Below, one piece after another: positions 41,247 to 54,601 of a DNA stretch of 64,000 nt (the first letter of the stretch is position 1; each line of letters begins with the position of its first letter). This DNA is from CGIF01 sp031674855 (GTDB taxonomy: Bacteria; Bacillota_I; Bacilli_A; Mycoplasmatales; CGIF01). The notes beneath the pieces are model-generated. The model ran no database searches and was not told the origin of the DNA. It saw only the letters and a program-made list of their open reading frames with translations. Both the position numbers and the translations under genes were made by a program. Where the stretch lies: NCBI GenBank assembly GCA_031674855.1, contig CP125275.1, positions 496,001 through 560,000 of the forward strand, read 5' to 3'.

Positions 41247-43634
41247 CTAAGAATTAACTTGTGCTTTAATAATTTGTCTTTTTCTGATTGGAAGAACATT
41301 TTTTCTGTTTTTTTTTGCAAAAATTCTTTCTCAGACTTCTTCATACTCCTCAACTAGAACAATTTCCAATTTTTCATGAATTTCCAACGGAATATCTTCG
41401 ATGTCTTTTTCGTTCGCTTTAGGGATTATAATGGTTTTAAGCTCACTTCGATGAGCGGCGATTGCTTTTTCTTTTAATCCGCCAATTCCGAGCACTTTTC
41501 CTTTGGAAGTGATTTCTCCTGTCATACCAATATCAGCAGGAATCTCTTGATTAGTTAAAGCCGAAAGAATAGCAGTAGTTAAAGCAATTCCGGCACTCGG
41601 TCCATCTTTTTTTACCGCCCCTTCTGGAGCATGAACATTAATATCTCTTTTTTTCAGTAAATCGAGTTCTTTTTTAAAAATTTTTTTATTTTTTTCTAAA
41701 TAGGATTGAACGTAACTAAAAGCTACTTCGGCAGACTCTTTCATAACCTCTCCTAAACTACCAGTCAATCTTCCTAGTTCACCCTTTCCAGCTACTAAAT
41801 TTACCTCAATCGGTAAGATATCTCCTCCGTATCCAGTTCAAGCCAAGCCAGTAACTACCCCTGTTTGTGACTTTTTTTGTTTAGAAGTGAATTCGTAATC
41901 TTTTTTCTTTAAATAATCAATTAAAGATTTTGGAGTGATTGATATTTTTTTCTTCTTGTTTTGCAAAAGTTGAACTATAAATTTGTGAACTATTTTTTGA
42001 ATTTTTCTATTTAATTCTCGAACGCCCGCTTCACGAGTGTAATGCTTGATTATTTCGTTAATGGCTTCATCTTCAAAACTTATTTCTTTGGAATTTAGGT
42101 TATATTTTTTTAAGCTTTCTGGAATCAAATAATTCTTGGCGATATGAAACTTTTCCGATTCAGTGTAAGAAGAAAGGCGAATTATTTCCATTCTATCTAA
42201 CAGCGGCAAAGGTAAGTCTCTTTCATCATTGGCTGTACAAATGAACATTGTTTCGGAAAGATTATAAGGAACTTCTTCTCCTAGATAGTTATCAATGAAT
42301 TTTTTATTTTGATTTGGGTCAAACATTTCCAATAAAGCATAAACTGGATCACCTCGATAATCAGAGGAAATTTTATCAACTTCATCAATTAAAAAGCAAG
42401 GATTAATCACTTGGACTTTTTTCATAGCTTGAATAATACGACCCGGCATAGCTCCAATATAAGTGCGACGATGACCTTGTATTTCCGAAACATCACGGAT
42501 TCCTCCCATCGAAACACTAACAAATTTTCGCCCTGTTGCCTCAGCGATAGAATAAGCTAAGGAAGTTTTTCCCACTCCGGGCGGACCCACTAAGCAAATT
42601 ACTTGTCCTAAGGTTTTTTCGGCTCTTTGTTGAGCGGCTAAGTATTCAATAATTCTTTCTTTTATTTCAAATAAACCATAATGTTTTTCATCAAGTTTTT
42701 GTCGAGCAAATTCTAAATTTTTGATTTCTTTAGTTTTTTGGTACCAAGGCAAATTCATCAACCAATCTATATACTGCTTAATAATATTAGACTCACCATA
42801 ATTAATTGACATTGACTCGTACCTTTCTATTTCTTCCTTAACAATACTTCTTACATATTCCGGAAAAGACTCCTTTTCTAGCCTTTTTATATATTTGTTC
42901 ATCTCACTGTTATTATGACCACGAGATTCTTTTAATTTTTTTCTAATAGCTTCTGATTTTTTTTGTAAATAATACTCCTCTTGTTCTTTTTTTATTTTTC
43001 TTTGAGCTTCTTCGTCAAGCTCTTTATCAATTTTTTGACGATTAGGCAAGCCAATTAAAATTGTTAGTCTCTCGTCTAAATTAGGCGTAGATAAAAATTT
43101 TCACTTTATTCGATTATCAACCTCCTTGCTATTTTGAACAATGAAATCAATAATGCTGCTAATATTTCCCTTCATCATAGTCATATAAGGAAACTTACCA
43201 ACTGAACTAAACTTAGACTTCTCAAGAATATCAGGAAGATAACGAACGAATTTTTCAGTTAATTCGTTTAATTCTTTTTCGTCAAATTTTTTTTCGAGTA
43301 AAATTTGATAATTTGCGTATCAAAAATCTTCTCTTTTTTTTAAGTTAATAACCTTGATTCTTTCTAAACCTTGTAATTGAATTCCTGCAAGAGAATTAAT
43401 AACTAATTCTGCGTCACTTTTATCTGGAATATCAAGATTAATTTTAGCTAAAGTGCCAATGGAATTATCCGAAAAATTTTCTTCATCGGGAATAATCAAG
43501 ACACTGCCATTACAATTTTTCCAAGCTTGCAAAATTACCTTTTTTCAATAATTATCGTTCTCAAGCGAAAGATAATTATCACAATTAGGAAATAAGAAAA
43601 AGTTATCTAGTAATAAAATAGGTAATTCAGTCAT
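41247..43634 (-). CDS. lon: ATP-dependent protease Lon (full length)
   Basis: Cytoplasmic Lon degrades damaged and regulatory proteins. The 795-residue protein has the N-terminal substrate domain (from ATG 43634), the linker coil, Walker A LVGPPGVGKTS, Walker B CFLIDEVDKI and the protease domain with DGPSAGIALTTA (catalytic Ser) and GGLKEKAIAAHR (catalytic Lys). A typical Lon has about 780-800 residues. It is the canonical partner of the short membrane-anchored Lon at 6178-8007. Pieces are joined across TGA-Trp codons. Confidence 0.96.
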
Positions 43635-43680
43635 AATTTAATTAAACTTGTTTTTTTATTTTCGAATATAATCAATAATT

Positions 43681-43756
43681 TGGCGCCCATGGAGAGAATC
43701 GAACTCCCAACCTAATGCTTAGAAGGCATTTGCTCTGTCCATTGAGCCACATGGGC
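43681..43756 (-). tRNA. tRNA-Arg (TCT)
   Basis: The minus strand folds as a cloverleaf: acceptor GCCCATG/CATGGGC, D-loop with GGCTCAATGGACAGAGC, anticodon loop CTTCTAA with TCT, T-arm GGGAGTTCGATTCTC, discriminator G and encoded CCA. It reads AGA, the main Arg codon in this AT-rich genome. Confidence 0.95.
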
Positions 43757-43794
43757 ATTTTAATTTAATTAATTTTTAAGTAAATATTTTCTTT

Positions 43795-44309
43795 TTAAAC
43801 TTTTTTATCAAAAAAAACAAGAATTAATTTTGCCTTTTCAAAAGGACTTTTATTAGAAATGTTAACCTTTAAATCTTCTTTCCGATAACTATTTATTTTT
43901 TTTATTTTTGGCATTTGTTCTCTTGTTAAAATAATACTTCTATCGCCTCTAATTATTTTCCTCTCTTCAATCGTTTTCATATCGCATTCTATTGTTGCAT
44001 AACAAAGAAGATGTTTTTCAAACAAAGAAATATATTATTTTTAAATCTTCTTGATTTCAAATAACTTCGTCAAGAATAATGTTATGATCATCATCAACTA
44101 AATATTTAGAAATTTTTCTACATATTCGTCAGACTCAACTTTCATAATTGAATAAACATCATCATCAATTCTAGGAACGAAATTAATTCCTTCGTGAGAT
44201 GAATCGACTCCAAGTGATAATCAAGGTTCATCACTCAATCTTTGAATAACTTTAACCATAGAACTTTTTCCTGCCGAAGAAGGTCCATTTAAAAGAATTA
44301 TTTTACTCA
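43795..44309 (-). pseudogene. Chloramphenicol phosphotransferase-like kinase, frame-broken
   Basis: The P-loop start IILLNGPSSAGKSSMVKVI with LGVDSSHEGINF matches the CPT family of small P-loop kinases. The frame then shifts twice, through HNIILDEVIWNQEDLK and then LLCYATIECDMKTIEERKII, RGDRSIILTREQMPKI to the stop at 43795. R-G-D-R-x-x-x-x-x-x-x-Q is the family's late motif. It could once have phosphorylated a drug or small metabolite. As it stands, no single frame covers it. Confidence 0.7.
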
Positions 44310-44430
44310 TTTTTAAGAAAGCATCAAAAGAAACATTTCTAAAAAAATCAAAATTATTACTTATTTTTTTAAATTCTCCAAAATTAATTTAGAAAAAATA
44401 AAAAGATAAAAAATAATGAGAGATTTATTA

Positions 44431-44541
44431 GTACTGGCAATAAGCTATTTTCCCCGTTAAAAGTATCTTCGCCATAAAAGTGCTTGACTTCTGTATTCGG
44501 AATGGGAACAGGTATTACCACTTCATTATCGTCACCAGTAC
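44431..44541 (-). rRNA. rrf: 5S ribosomal RNA
   Basis: The terminal helix is formed by GTACTGG and CCAGTAC. The core, read on the minus strand, contains CCTGTTCCCATTCCGAATAC, AGAAGTCAAGC and GGCGAAGATA, which are universal 5S features. Exact ends are estimated from the helix. It lies about 55 bases downstream of the 23S gene. Confidence 0.93.
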
Positions 44542-44594
44542 ATAATAAAAATTCTCTCAAAACCGAACGCAAATTAGAAAATACCAAAAATAAG

Positions 44595-47545
<2,951 letters not shown>

Positions 47546-47835
47546 CGGTAAAATCTTATATTTGCGTTCAGTTTTCAAAGAAAGAGAGAGTAGAAATATA
47601 CCTCTCAAAATTAAGGAGAAAATAATCAACTCAATTTTCAAAAGTATATAATTTCTATTTTATATTAAATTTATCAATGTCTGCTAAAAGAATTAATCAA
47701 CTAAATTATATATTACTAATTTTATATAAATAAGTTAAACAATTGCTTTTGGTAAAAATGATAAATTGTCTAACTCTTTTCTTCTATCATCTATAGCAAA
47801 AAGTTTGCAGGCGGACAATGAATTGTTTTTGAATA

Positions 47836-48288
47836 TTAAATCAACTTGTTTATTTGTTCTCTTATTGGTGATGAATCGCCGCCAAAACTTTCCTTAATAA
47901 TTCCTAGTATTTTTTCTTTTTCCTCACGAGAAATATTTTTGTTATTTTTTATCTCTTCTAACTTCTCCTGAAAATTAACTACTGGATCTTTTTTCTCCAA
48001 TTTCCAAATCTCTTTGTTTTCCACTTCGCTAATAACATAACCTGCGAAAATAAGACCTTTCAAATAATTTTTTACAAAATCGGACGCGTCGCAGAGAGTT
48101 TCAATAGGATTTATTCCGTAATATGGAATTGATTTTTCTAAACTAGGAATATAAACATTACAAACATAACGATTACCTCAATCAAATTTTTGACTCTTAT
48201 CTATCTTTGTTTTAGAAATAGTAATTTGCTCTGAATTCTTTTGATTTTCATTTGGTTTTTGGAGGAAAAATTTTAAATTAAATTTAGA
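47836..48288 (-). CDS. Unknown protein
   Basis: The frame is open from 48288 to the TAA at 47836, up to 150 residues, with one TGA-Trp. It is soluble and mixed: WGNRYVCNVYIPSLEKSIPY, then FAGYVISEVENKEIWKLEKK and an acidic helical end. No ATG or good GTG/TTG start lies near the 5' end; TTG 48063 would give only 75 residues. A non-standard start or a lost 5' end is possible. No family is recognised. Confidence 0.5.
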
Positions 48289-48346
48289 TTAATTTTGCAG
48301 AATTATTATCTATACTTTATATTTTATTAAATATTTATTTAATTAT

Positions 48347-49117
48347 TTAGTGATTATAACTAATTTTTCACAAATACAAACCGCTAGCCGGAGCAATATT
48401 TTTATATTTGTAATTCTTTTTATCGCAATTAGTTAATTTTTCTTTTAAATAATCAGAATTTTTTTCTTTTTCATAACAATTAACAACTTCACCAATTATA
48501 GCTCGTATTTGATAACGCAAAAAACCTTTCGCAATGATACTAATGGTGACAATACTTCCATTTTTTTGAGTTTTTAAAGAAATGATTTCCCGTTCAGTAT
48601 TTACTTTTTCTCGGTCTTGTCAACGACAATAGGAAAAGTTAAAAAAGTTATGCTGACCTTGAAAAATTTGGAGTAGAGAATTTAACTTTTTGATTTCTAA
48701 CGGCAAATTATATTCCCAACGATATTTTCTCTGAAAAATATTTATTTTCCCAGTGTTAATAAAATAGCGATACTCCTTATTAGCAACATCGCGAATGGGA
48801 TGAAAATTATTGTCTATTTTCTGAACTTTTTTGACCAAAAGATAATCACTCAAGGCTTTTTTTATTATGTCAAATAATTTCTTCTCAGAAAATGATAAGT
48901 TGATTCGGAAAGTAAATTTTTGTTCGAGAGCGTGAACTCCTTTATCGGTACGGCTAGTAGCCAAAATGTTAATTTTTTGTTGAAAAATTTTAATTAAAAT
49001 TTTTCTAATACAGCCTTGAACAGTAAATTTATTCGGCTGAATTGCTCATCCAGCAAAATCACTACCGTCGTAAGCCACTGTAACTAAATAACAATAGGAG
49101 CTTGGGTTTTCTTTCAT
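48347..49117 (-). CDS. truA: tRNA pseudouridine synthase A
   Basis: TruA makes pseudouridine at positions 38-40 of the tRNA anticodon stem-loop. The 256-residue protein opens VTVAYDGSDFAGWAIQPN and has the catalytic Asp in SRTDKGVHALEQKF, the block NKEYRYFINTG and the C-terminal IIAKGFLRYQIRAIIGEVV and APASGLYL. The internal Trp codons are TGA. It is close to the normal length (about 250). Confidence 0.94.
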
Positions 49118-49322
49118 TTAGATATATGAAATATTTTTGCTCTTCGCTCAAGTTCGACAAAACTTTGTCCAAATCTTCTCGACTTAAACCATCATTCTCT
49201 AAATAATTTCTAAATAAATTAATAGTTCTTTTCAATTCTTTATCTAGGATTAGTAATGTGCTCGCTGTAATCTTTCTATATTGTAAAATATTAATAATAA
49301 TAAAGGATATATCTATTTCTTA
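49062..49322 (-). CDS. Possible small helical protein overlapping truA
   Basis: A minus-strand frame reads ITASTLLILDKELKRTINLF and NYLENDGLSREDLDKVLSNL before entering the truA 5' end in another frame. It looks coding but has no ordinary start codon. It may be the remnant of a gene formerly upstream of truA. Confidence 0.3.
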
Positions 49323-49336
49323 AGTAAAAATACTCA

Positions 49337-51064
49337 CTAATTAGATTTATTGTTTATTTTTTTAAGCAATAAGATTAAAATGACTAAACTTAATAGAAAA
49401 AGAGTTCCTATTCCAATTATCAATTCAGTAGGGTTTGGCTTAGGAGCGTTGATGGGTTCATTAATAATTGGAGGAGATGATGGGAGTTTGGGTTTTTTTA
49501 ACTTCTCATTTAACCGCTCTTTACCTTTTAATTTACTTTCCTTAAAAGCCTCTTCTGTTTTTTCATCTCAAATAAGTTTACCATCTCAATTATAATTGTC
49601 GATAATGGTTAAGTTGGGATTATTAAACTTGTCTTTATCATACCAAGCATCGTGCTTCATTTTGTTATGAGCATAACGCAGAGTGGTGAGATTAGGGCAG
49701 TTTCGCACAACTAGATAAGATAAAACATTATTCCCAACATTGATTTTATAACCTTGGTAACCATCAATAATCATCGCTCCTGTTAATTCTTGTCCGGTAA
49801 TGGTGATTTCTGATTTATCACCATACTCAGCTAAAAGGTCTGGATATTCGTTTTTATCTTTCAATTGAGAGGGGTCAGTGATGATGGGTTCTGATTGGTT
49901 TTCTTCTTCTTCGTTATTCTCTGGATTTAATTTTCCCTTTTTCTTCTTTTGTCTTGCTCTTTTTAGTTTCTTTTTTTCTTCTTCTTCTCTTAAAGCATCA
50001 AGAAATTCCTCAAAATCAGCGGTTTCACCATTTGAGCATTCAAATTTTTTGAGTTTGGGAAAAAGTTTTAAAATATATTTTCTAACTACTTCACGAAGTT
50101 CTGGATTGGCTTTTCAAATAGTAGTTCCTTTGGTATAGAAAAGTTTTTTTAAATTGCCAATATTTTCACCTACAATAAGTTTGGTGGGGATTATTTCCGA
50201 TGTAGATGTGGATTTTTGTCGAGAAATATCTAAAAATTCGAGATTAGGCAAATTATCTATTTCTGCTTTATTAATTTGATTTTCTTTCAAAGAAACAACC
50301 TTTAAGTTAGGATGATTAATTAATCTAAAACTGATTAATCCATTTTCAGCTGCATCAAATCTTTCCAAATTTTCACAACCATCTATTTCTACTTCTGAGA
50401 GTCATTCTTCTCATCCGATAGTAATAATACGGCAATTTCCGTGACAATTTAAATCTTTTAAATTAGTTAACTTAGAGCATTTTAATCTTAATAGACAATT
50501 AAGGTAACAATGGAAGGTTTCTAAATTATTTAAACGATTTACTTCCAGCTCTTCAATTCTATTTTGACTACAATTTAAGTAAGTTAATTTGTGATTATCT
50601 TCTAAATCTAATTCAACTAGTTGATTATTCCGACAACTTAAAAAATCTAAACTTTCACAACCATTTATTTGCAGAGACCGTAATTTATTATCGTTGACTA
50701 TTAATGATTTTAAATTATCTAAACTAGCTAAATCTAATTCTCCTAATTCGTTATTATAAGCTGATAAATATTCTAATCGAGACTGTCCTTCTATTCTCAA
50801 TCCAGTTAATCCTAAACAATTAGCCTCAATCTTTTTTAAATTCTTACAGTTACGGAAAACAAGTGTCTTGCCATTAAAACTATTTCAGTTCTTAGCATCA
50901 ATAATAGTGGCAAAAAAACCACTTTCATTGGGATTTGTCTTTTCCCCATTGATATTTACTGAATCACCATCTCAACCATCTAAAATGCCAGTCTCTTCAA
51001 AGATTCTCCATTTCGCTAGTTGTTCATCGGTTAATTTATTCTCTTTGGGATCAGAAATTTTCAT
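49337..51064 (-). CDS. Leucine-rich repeat, tail-anchored protein
   Basis: ATG 51064 gives 575 residues in code 4. After a short N-terminal region come about ten 21-23-residue LRRs of the type L-x-x-L-x-C-x-x-N-x-L-x-x-L-[DE]-L (ELDLEDNHKLTYLNCSQNRI). A Lys/Glu linker follows, then a second beta-rich section with an LRR-like end (NCPNLTTLRYAHNKM), a Pro-rich stretch and a C-terminal helix (LIIGIGTLFLLSLVILILL) with a basic tail. LRRs mediate protein binding. This is the first of a run of LRR genes on the same strand. Confidence 0.85.
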
Positions 51065-51119
51065 AGAGTAAAATTTGTGTTTTTAGTTTTTATGAACTCA
51101 TCCAATTATTAAAAAAATT

Positions 51120-53045
51120 CTAATTGTTTTTGATATCCAATTGAATTACTTGATTTTCTAACTGATTTTCTTCTTGATCTTTCAATAAGTCAGTTTTTTG
51201 ATCAATGATTTTAAATCATTCTTGCTGAGCTAATCCTTGGCGTTGTGACTGAAATTCTTTTTGATTTTCAAGTAGTTTTTTATCTAGATTTTCTAAGAAT
51301 ATTTTTAATTCTTCCAAACTAAGATTAGAGAGATTTGCTTCTCAGATTTCACCTAACTTATAAATATTTTGATTATTAGTGAAAGGAATTAGCTGGGTGT
51401 GGTCCAATTGGAGAGAATCAATAATTGCTTTAGCTATTTCACTCTGATTATTAAATTGAATCGAGTTAATTAGTGAGCGATAACTTTCATCAAAGAGAGT
51501 AAGTGATTGCTGGTCTTGGGCAAAGATTGATTGCAATTTTTTGAGATACTTCTTCAAATCTTTTTCTTGAAGAGTGTTTTGGGCCAGATTAATAATTGTG
51601 CCTAAGGAATCGAGGGGAGCTTGGGCGACTGCTCCTCCTAGTATTGCCCCCGCTAACTTACTACTAATATTCATAAATTGAGTAGTTTGCTGAGCTAATT
51701 TAGTGAATTTGCTTTTGCTGGCTAATTGACAATAACCTTTGATTAAATTGCTAACTAATTCTTGCCGATAATTGAGAAAGATTTCTTGAGTGCCTAAATA
51801 AAGAATAGTTTGATTGATGATTTTTTGTTCGGAAGGAGTGATGGTGGTGCTTTTTAAAGACTGGTTAATTTCTTGCTCAATTGCTTGGAGAGTTTGTTGG
51901 TGATAACTAATGGTTTGATTAGTGAAAATATTATTTTTTTCTAATGCCAACTGACCATAATTGTTAATAATATAGGTGATTTGTTGAACCGACTGCTTTT
52001 GTTCCTCGGTCTTAACTAATTTTACTTCTAGTTCACGAGTTCTTCGCTCCCTGTCCCTATTATCAGGTACTTGTGATAGTATATATTTTTGTTCTTTAAT
52101 TAATGAAGTTTTGTTATCAAGTTTATTTTCTAACTCTAACTCTTGACCAACCAATTCTTCACAGTCAGTCAAAATAGATTCTATTTTTTCCATCATCTCT
52201 TCATTATTTTCTAATTTCGCTGCTAATTCGTCGTAAATTTCATCCTTCCGTTTCTTTAATTTGATTACCGAAGTTTTCCGCTTTTTAGCTTTAGTATACT
52301 CTGAGTTAGATTTGATTAATTCTTGTAATAAATCTTTTTCAGGAAAAACCTGCAAAAGAGAATTAATAATTTTTTCTTTTTGCTGTTTGCTTGACTCAAT
52401 TAACTCATTCAAGCGAAATTCTAAATAATTAATTTTTTCTTCCTTATCCTTGAACTGTTTCTCTAAATTTAATAACAATTCTTTAGTGTTATGACTAATT
52501 TCTAAAGGAAAAGTATTATGACCAAATTTTTTTTGCAGAAATAAAATATTTTCTTTTAGCTCTTCTCGGTTTTTCTTTAAATCTCAAAATTTTTTGATTA
52601 ACCCTTGAAAATTATTTTGAGTAGTTAATTTGAAAATTTCTCAAAGATCCTTTTGACAAACCTTTCAATCACCGTGATAAGGATTTAAAATTTCGGTTAA
52701 TTGATTATTACCATTTGTTTTTAGTTCTTCTAAACTTTCTAGATTAACTAAAAAAATAAAATTAGTCAAGGAGTTATTTTCAACATTCAACTTCTCGAGC
52801 CGAGGACAATTTTCAATTACTAAATCTTGCATACCACATTTGTAAATCTCACATTCTTGTAGTTGTTCTAAATTTCTAAGAATTATTTTATCCATGTTTT
52901 TATTATTTAGCAAATACAGTTCCTTAAGATTCGGATAACTTTCAATGACTAACTGTCCTTGAAAATTTTTGCGTTTAAACTCTATTTTTTTTGTTTCTTC
53001 TTTATTAGAATATTCTTTGTTAAATCATTCTTGATAGCCAGTCAT
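51120..53045 (-). CDS. LRR and coiled-coil protein with helical C-terminal domain
   Basis: The 641-residue protein starts with a short LRR block (ESYPNLKELYLLNNKNMDKI; CPRLEKLNVENNSLTNFIF). About 200 residues of coiled coil follow (EKEDLLQ-type heptads, KAKKRKTSVIKLKKRK), then a Gln/Thr/Ser-rich helical domain with a less polar patch (ISSKLAGAILGGAVAQAPL). The patch is too polar for a sure membrane helix. No enzyme motif is seen. It lies 55 bases upstream of the tail-anchored LRR gene and two bases after the kinase gene, so one transcript is likely. Confidence 0.8.
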
Positions 53046-53047
53046 AT

Positions 53048-54601
53048 TTAATGATTTTTAGGAAAAATCTCAACTATTTTAGCTTGAAATTCTCCTTTTT
53101 GTTGGTTGGAACTAACTATTTCGACTTTTTCGCAACAACGAACGATTTTTCCTATTTCTTCTTCTGAAAAACCTTTTTCTTTCAATCTTTTTCTCATTTT
53201 TTTTTCTTTCTTCTCAATTTCATCTTCAAATGCACTATCCTCTATTCCCTTTAGTAATTTTTGATTGAGTTCAATAAAGTCTTTCATCATTTCTTTTGAT
53301 TCATTTTCAAAAGACAAATTTGTTTCTTTTTCAATTTTTTCTATTTCGTCCTCTAATTCTTTTTCTAGGTCAAATCACTTATCGATTTCTTTGAAATTTT
53401 GCGACTTAGGAAAACTTTTATTATCTAGTAAACGACTATAGTAGACAGCTTGCGGATGGTTTTGGTAAGATATTATAGGTAAATAATCAATATCGCTCTT
53501 TCCAATTCAATGCTCTAAAACATCAACTAATTTTTTAGAAGTCGGACGAATCAACGGCTCGTTATTTCAACATTGTCTAATCAAATCTTTCAATGGTTGA
53601 AAAAACACCACCTCGTCTAAATTAGGACGCAAACCATCACAAATTTTAGAACCCAAAGATTCATCATGACTCTTATCACAATGAGGTGGTAAGCCCGAAA
53701 GTACTTCGTAAGCAATCATGCTAAACGAATAAACATCTGATCCTTGAGAATAAGGTGCTGATAAATTTGAGGCTTTTGGATTCAACGCAAAACTTAGAAG
53801 TTCAGGGGCGACGTAAGGCAAAACACCATAGACTTTTTCTTGATCTTTCTCATTAATAGGTTGGCATAAACCTAAGTCAATAATATAACATGAGTTGTTT
53901 TCTTGGCTATTTACTAATATATTGCCACAATGAAGATCTTTATGAATTAAACCTTTTTGATGAATTGAGTTTAGACCACGAGCGATATCACACAAAATTT
54001 TAATCTTAACCTCAATTTTTAATCTGCTATGTTTTTTTAAATAATCTCTTAAATTGTTATCGCTTATGTACTCCATAACTATCATTCAATCATTAGTATC
54101 ATGGTTTTGGCAAATGCCATAGCACTTCACAACATCTACCGCAAGATTGAGCAACCCATGGAGATAAACTTCTTGTAAAAAATCTTTACTAACTTCTCGA
54201 GAATTATTCAAGTTTTTTAAAACAACATCTTTTTTACTTCAACCTATTTTATTGTCATTGGCGATTCCTTTAATTCATTTAGCCCTATATACTTTACTAA
54301 AACCACCTTCAGCTAAATATTCAACATCCTCAAATTCTTCATAAGGTATCAGTTCTAGATTTTCTCGGACAGATGCTCGCTTATCTATTTCTTCTAGTCC
54401 TAGTAAGTATAAAGTGGTGCTTGGTGGAATAGCACTTTCTCCTAAGTTAGATTCCTCACCTTCCCTTGATTCTTTTGAAACATATCCTAAGCGAATTTTT
54501 TCATTTGTCAGTTCCTCTATTTTTTCATTCAACAACTCCATTTTTTCCTCTATTTTTTCTTTTTCTTTATTATCAATAGACTTGATAAATTTAGCTTTCA
54601 A
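53048..54601 (-). CDS. Eukaryotic-type protein kinase domain protein
   Basis: The kinase domain spans about residues 90-370. Gly-loop is EGGFSKVYRAK, the Lys is in VVLKNL, helix-C Glu in FLQEVY, hinge MIVMEYISDNNLRDYL. The catalytic loop LIHKDLHCGNILV (HKD for HRD, Asp about 222), metal motif DLGLC (DLG for DFG) and APE in LPYVAPELL follow. The late block DVYSFSMIAYEVLSGLPPH resembles fungal kinases. All catalytic residues are present, so activity is likely. A 150-residue charged coiled C-terminus follows. The first codon is a TTG at 54601 just after an A10 tract; upstream coding continues in the LRR frame. Confidence 0.85.

Noticed and set aside
47600..47720. Possible -35/-10 promoter for the 23S gene
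   Set aside because: Several TTGATA- and TATAAA-like strings exist but no pair has good spacing, so I do not call a site.
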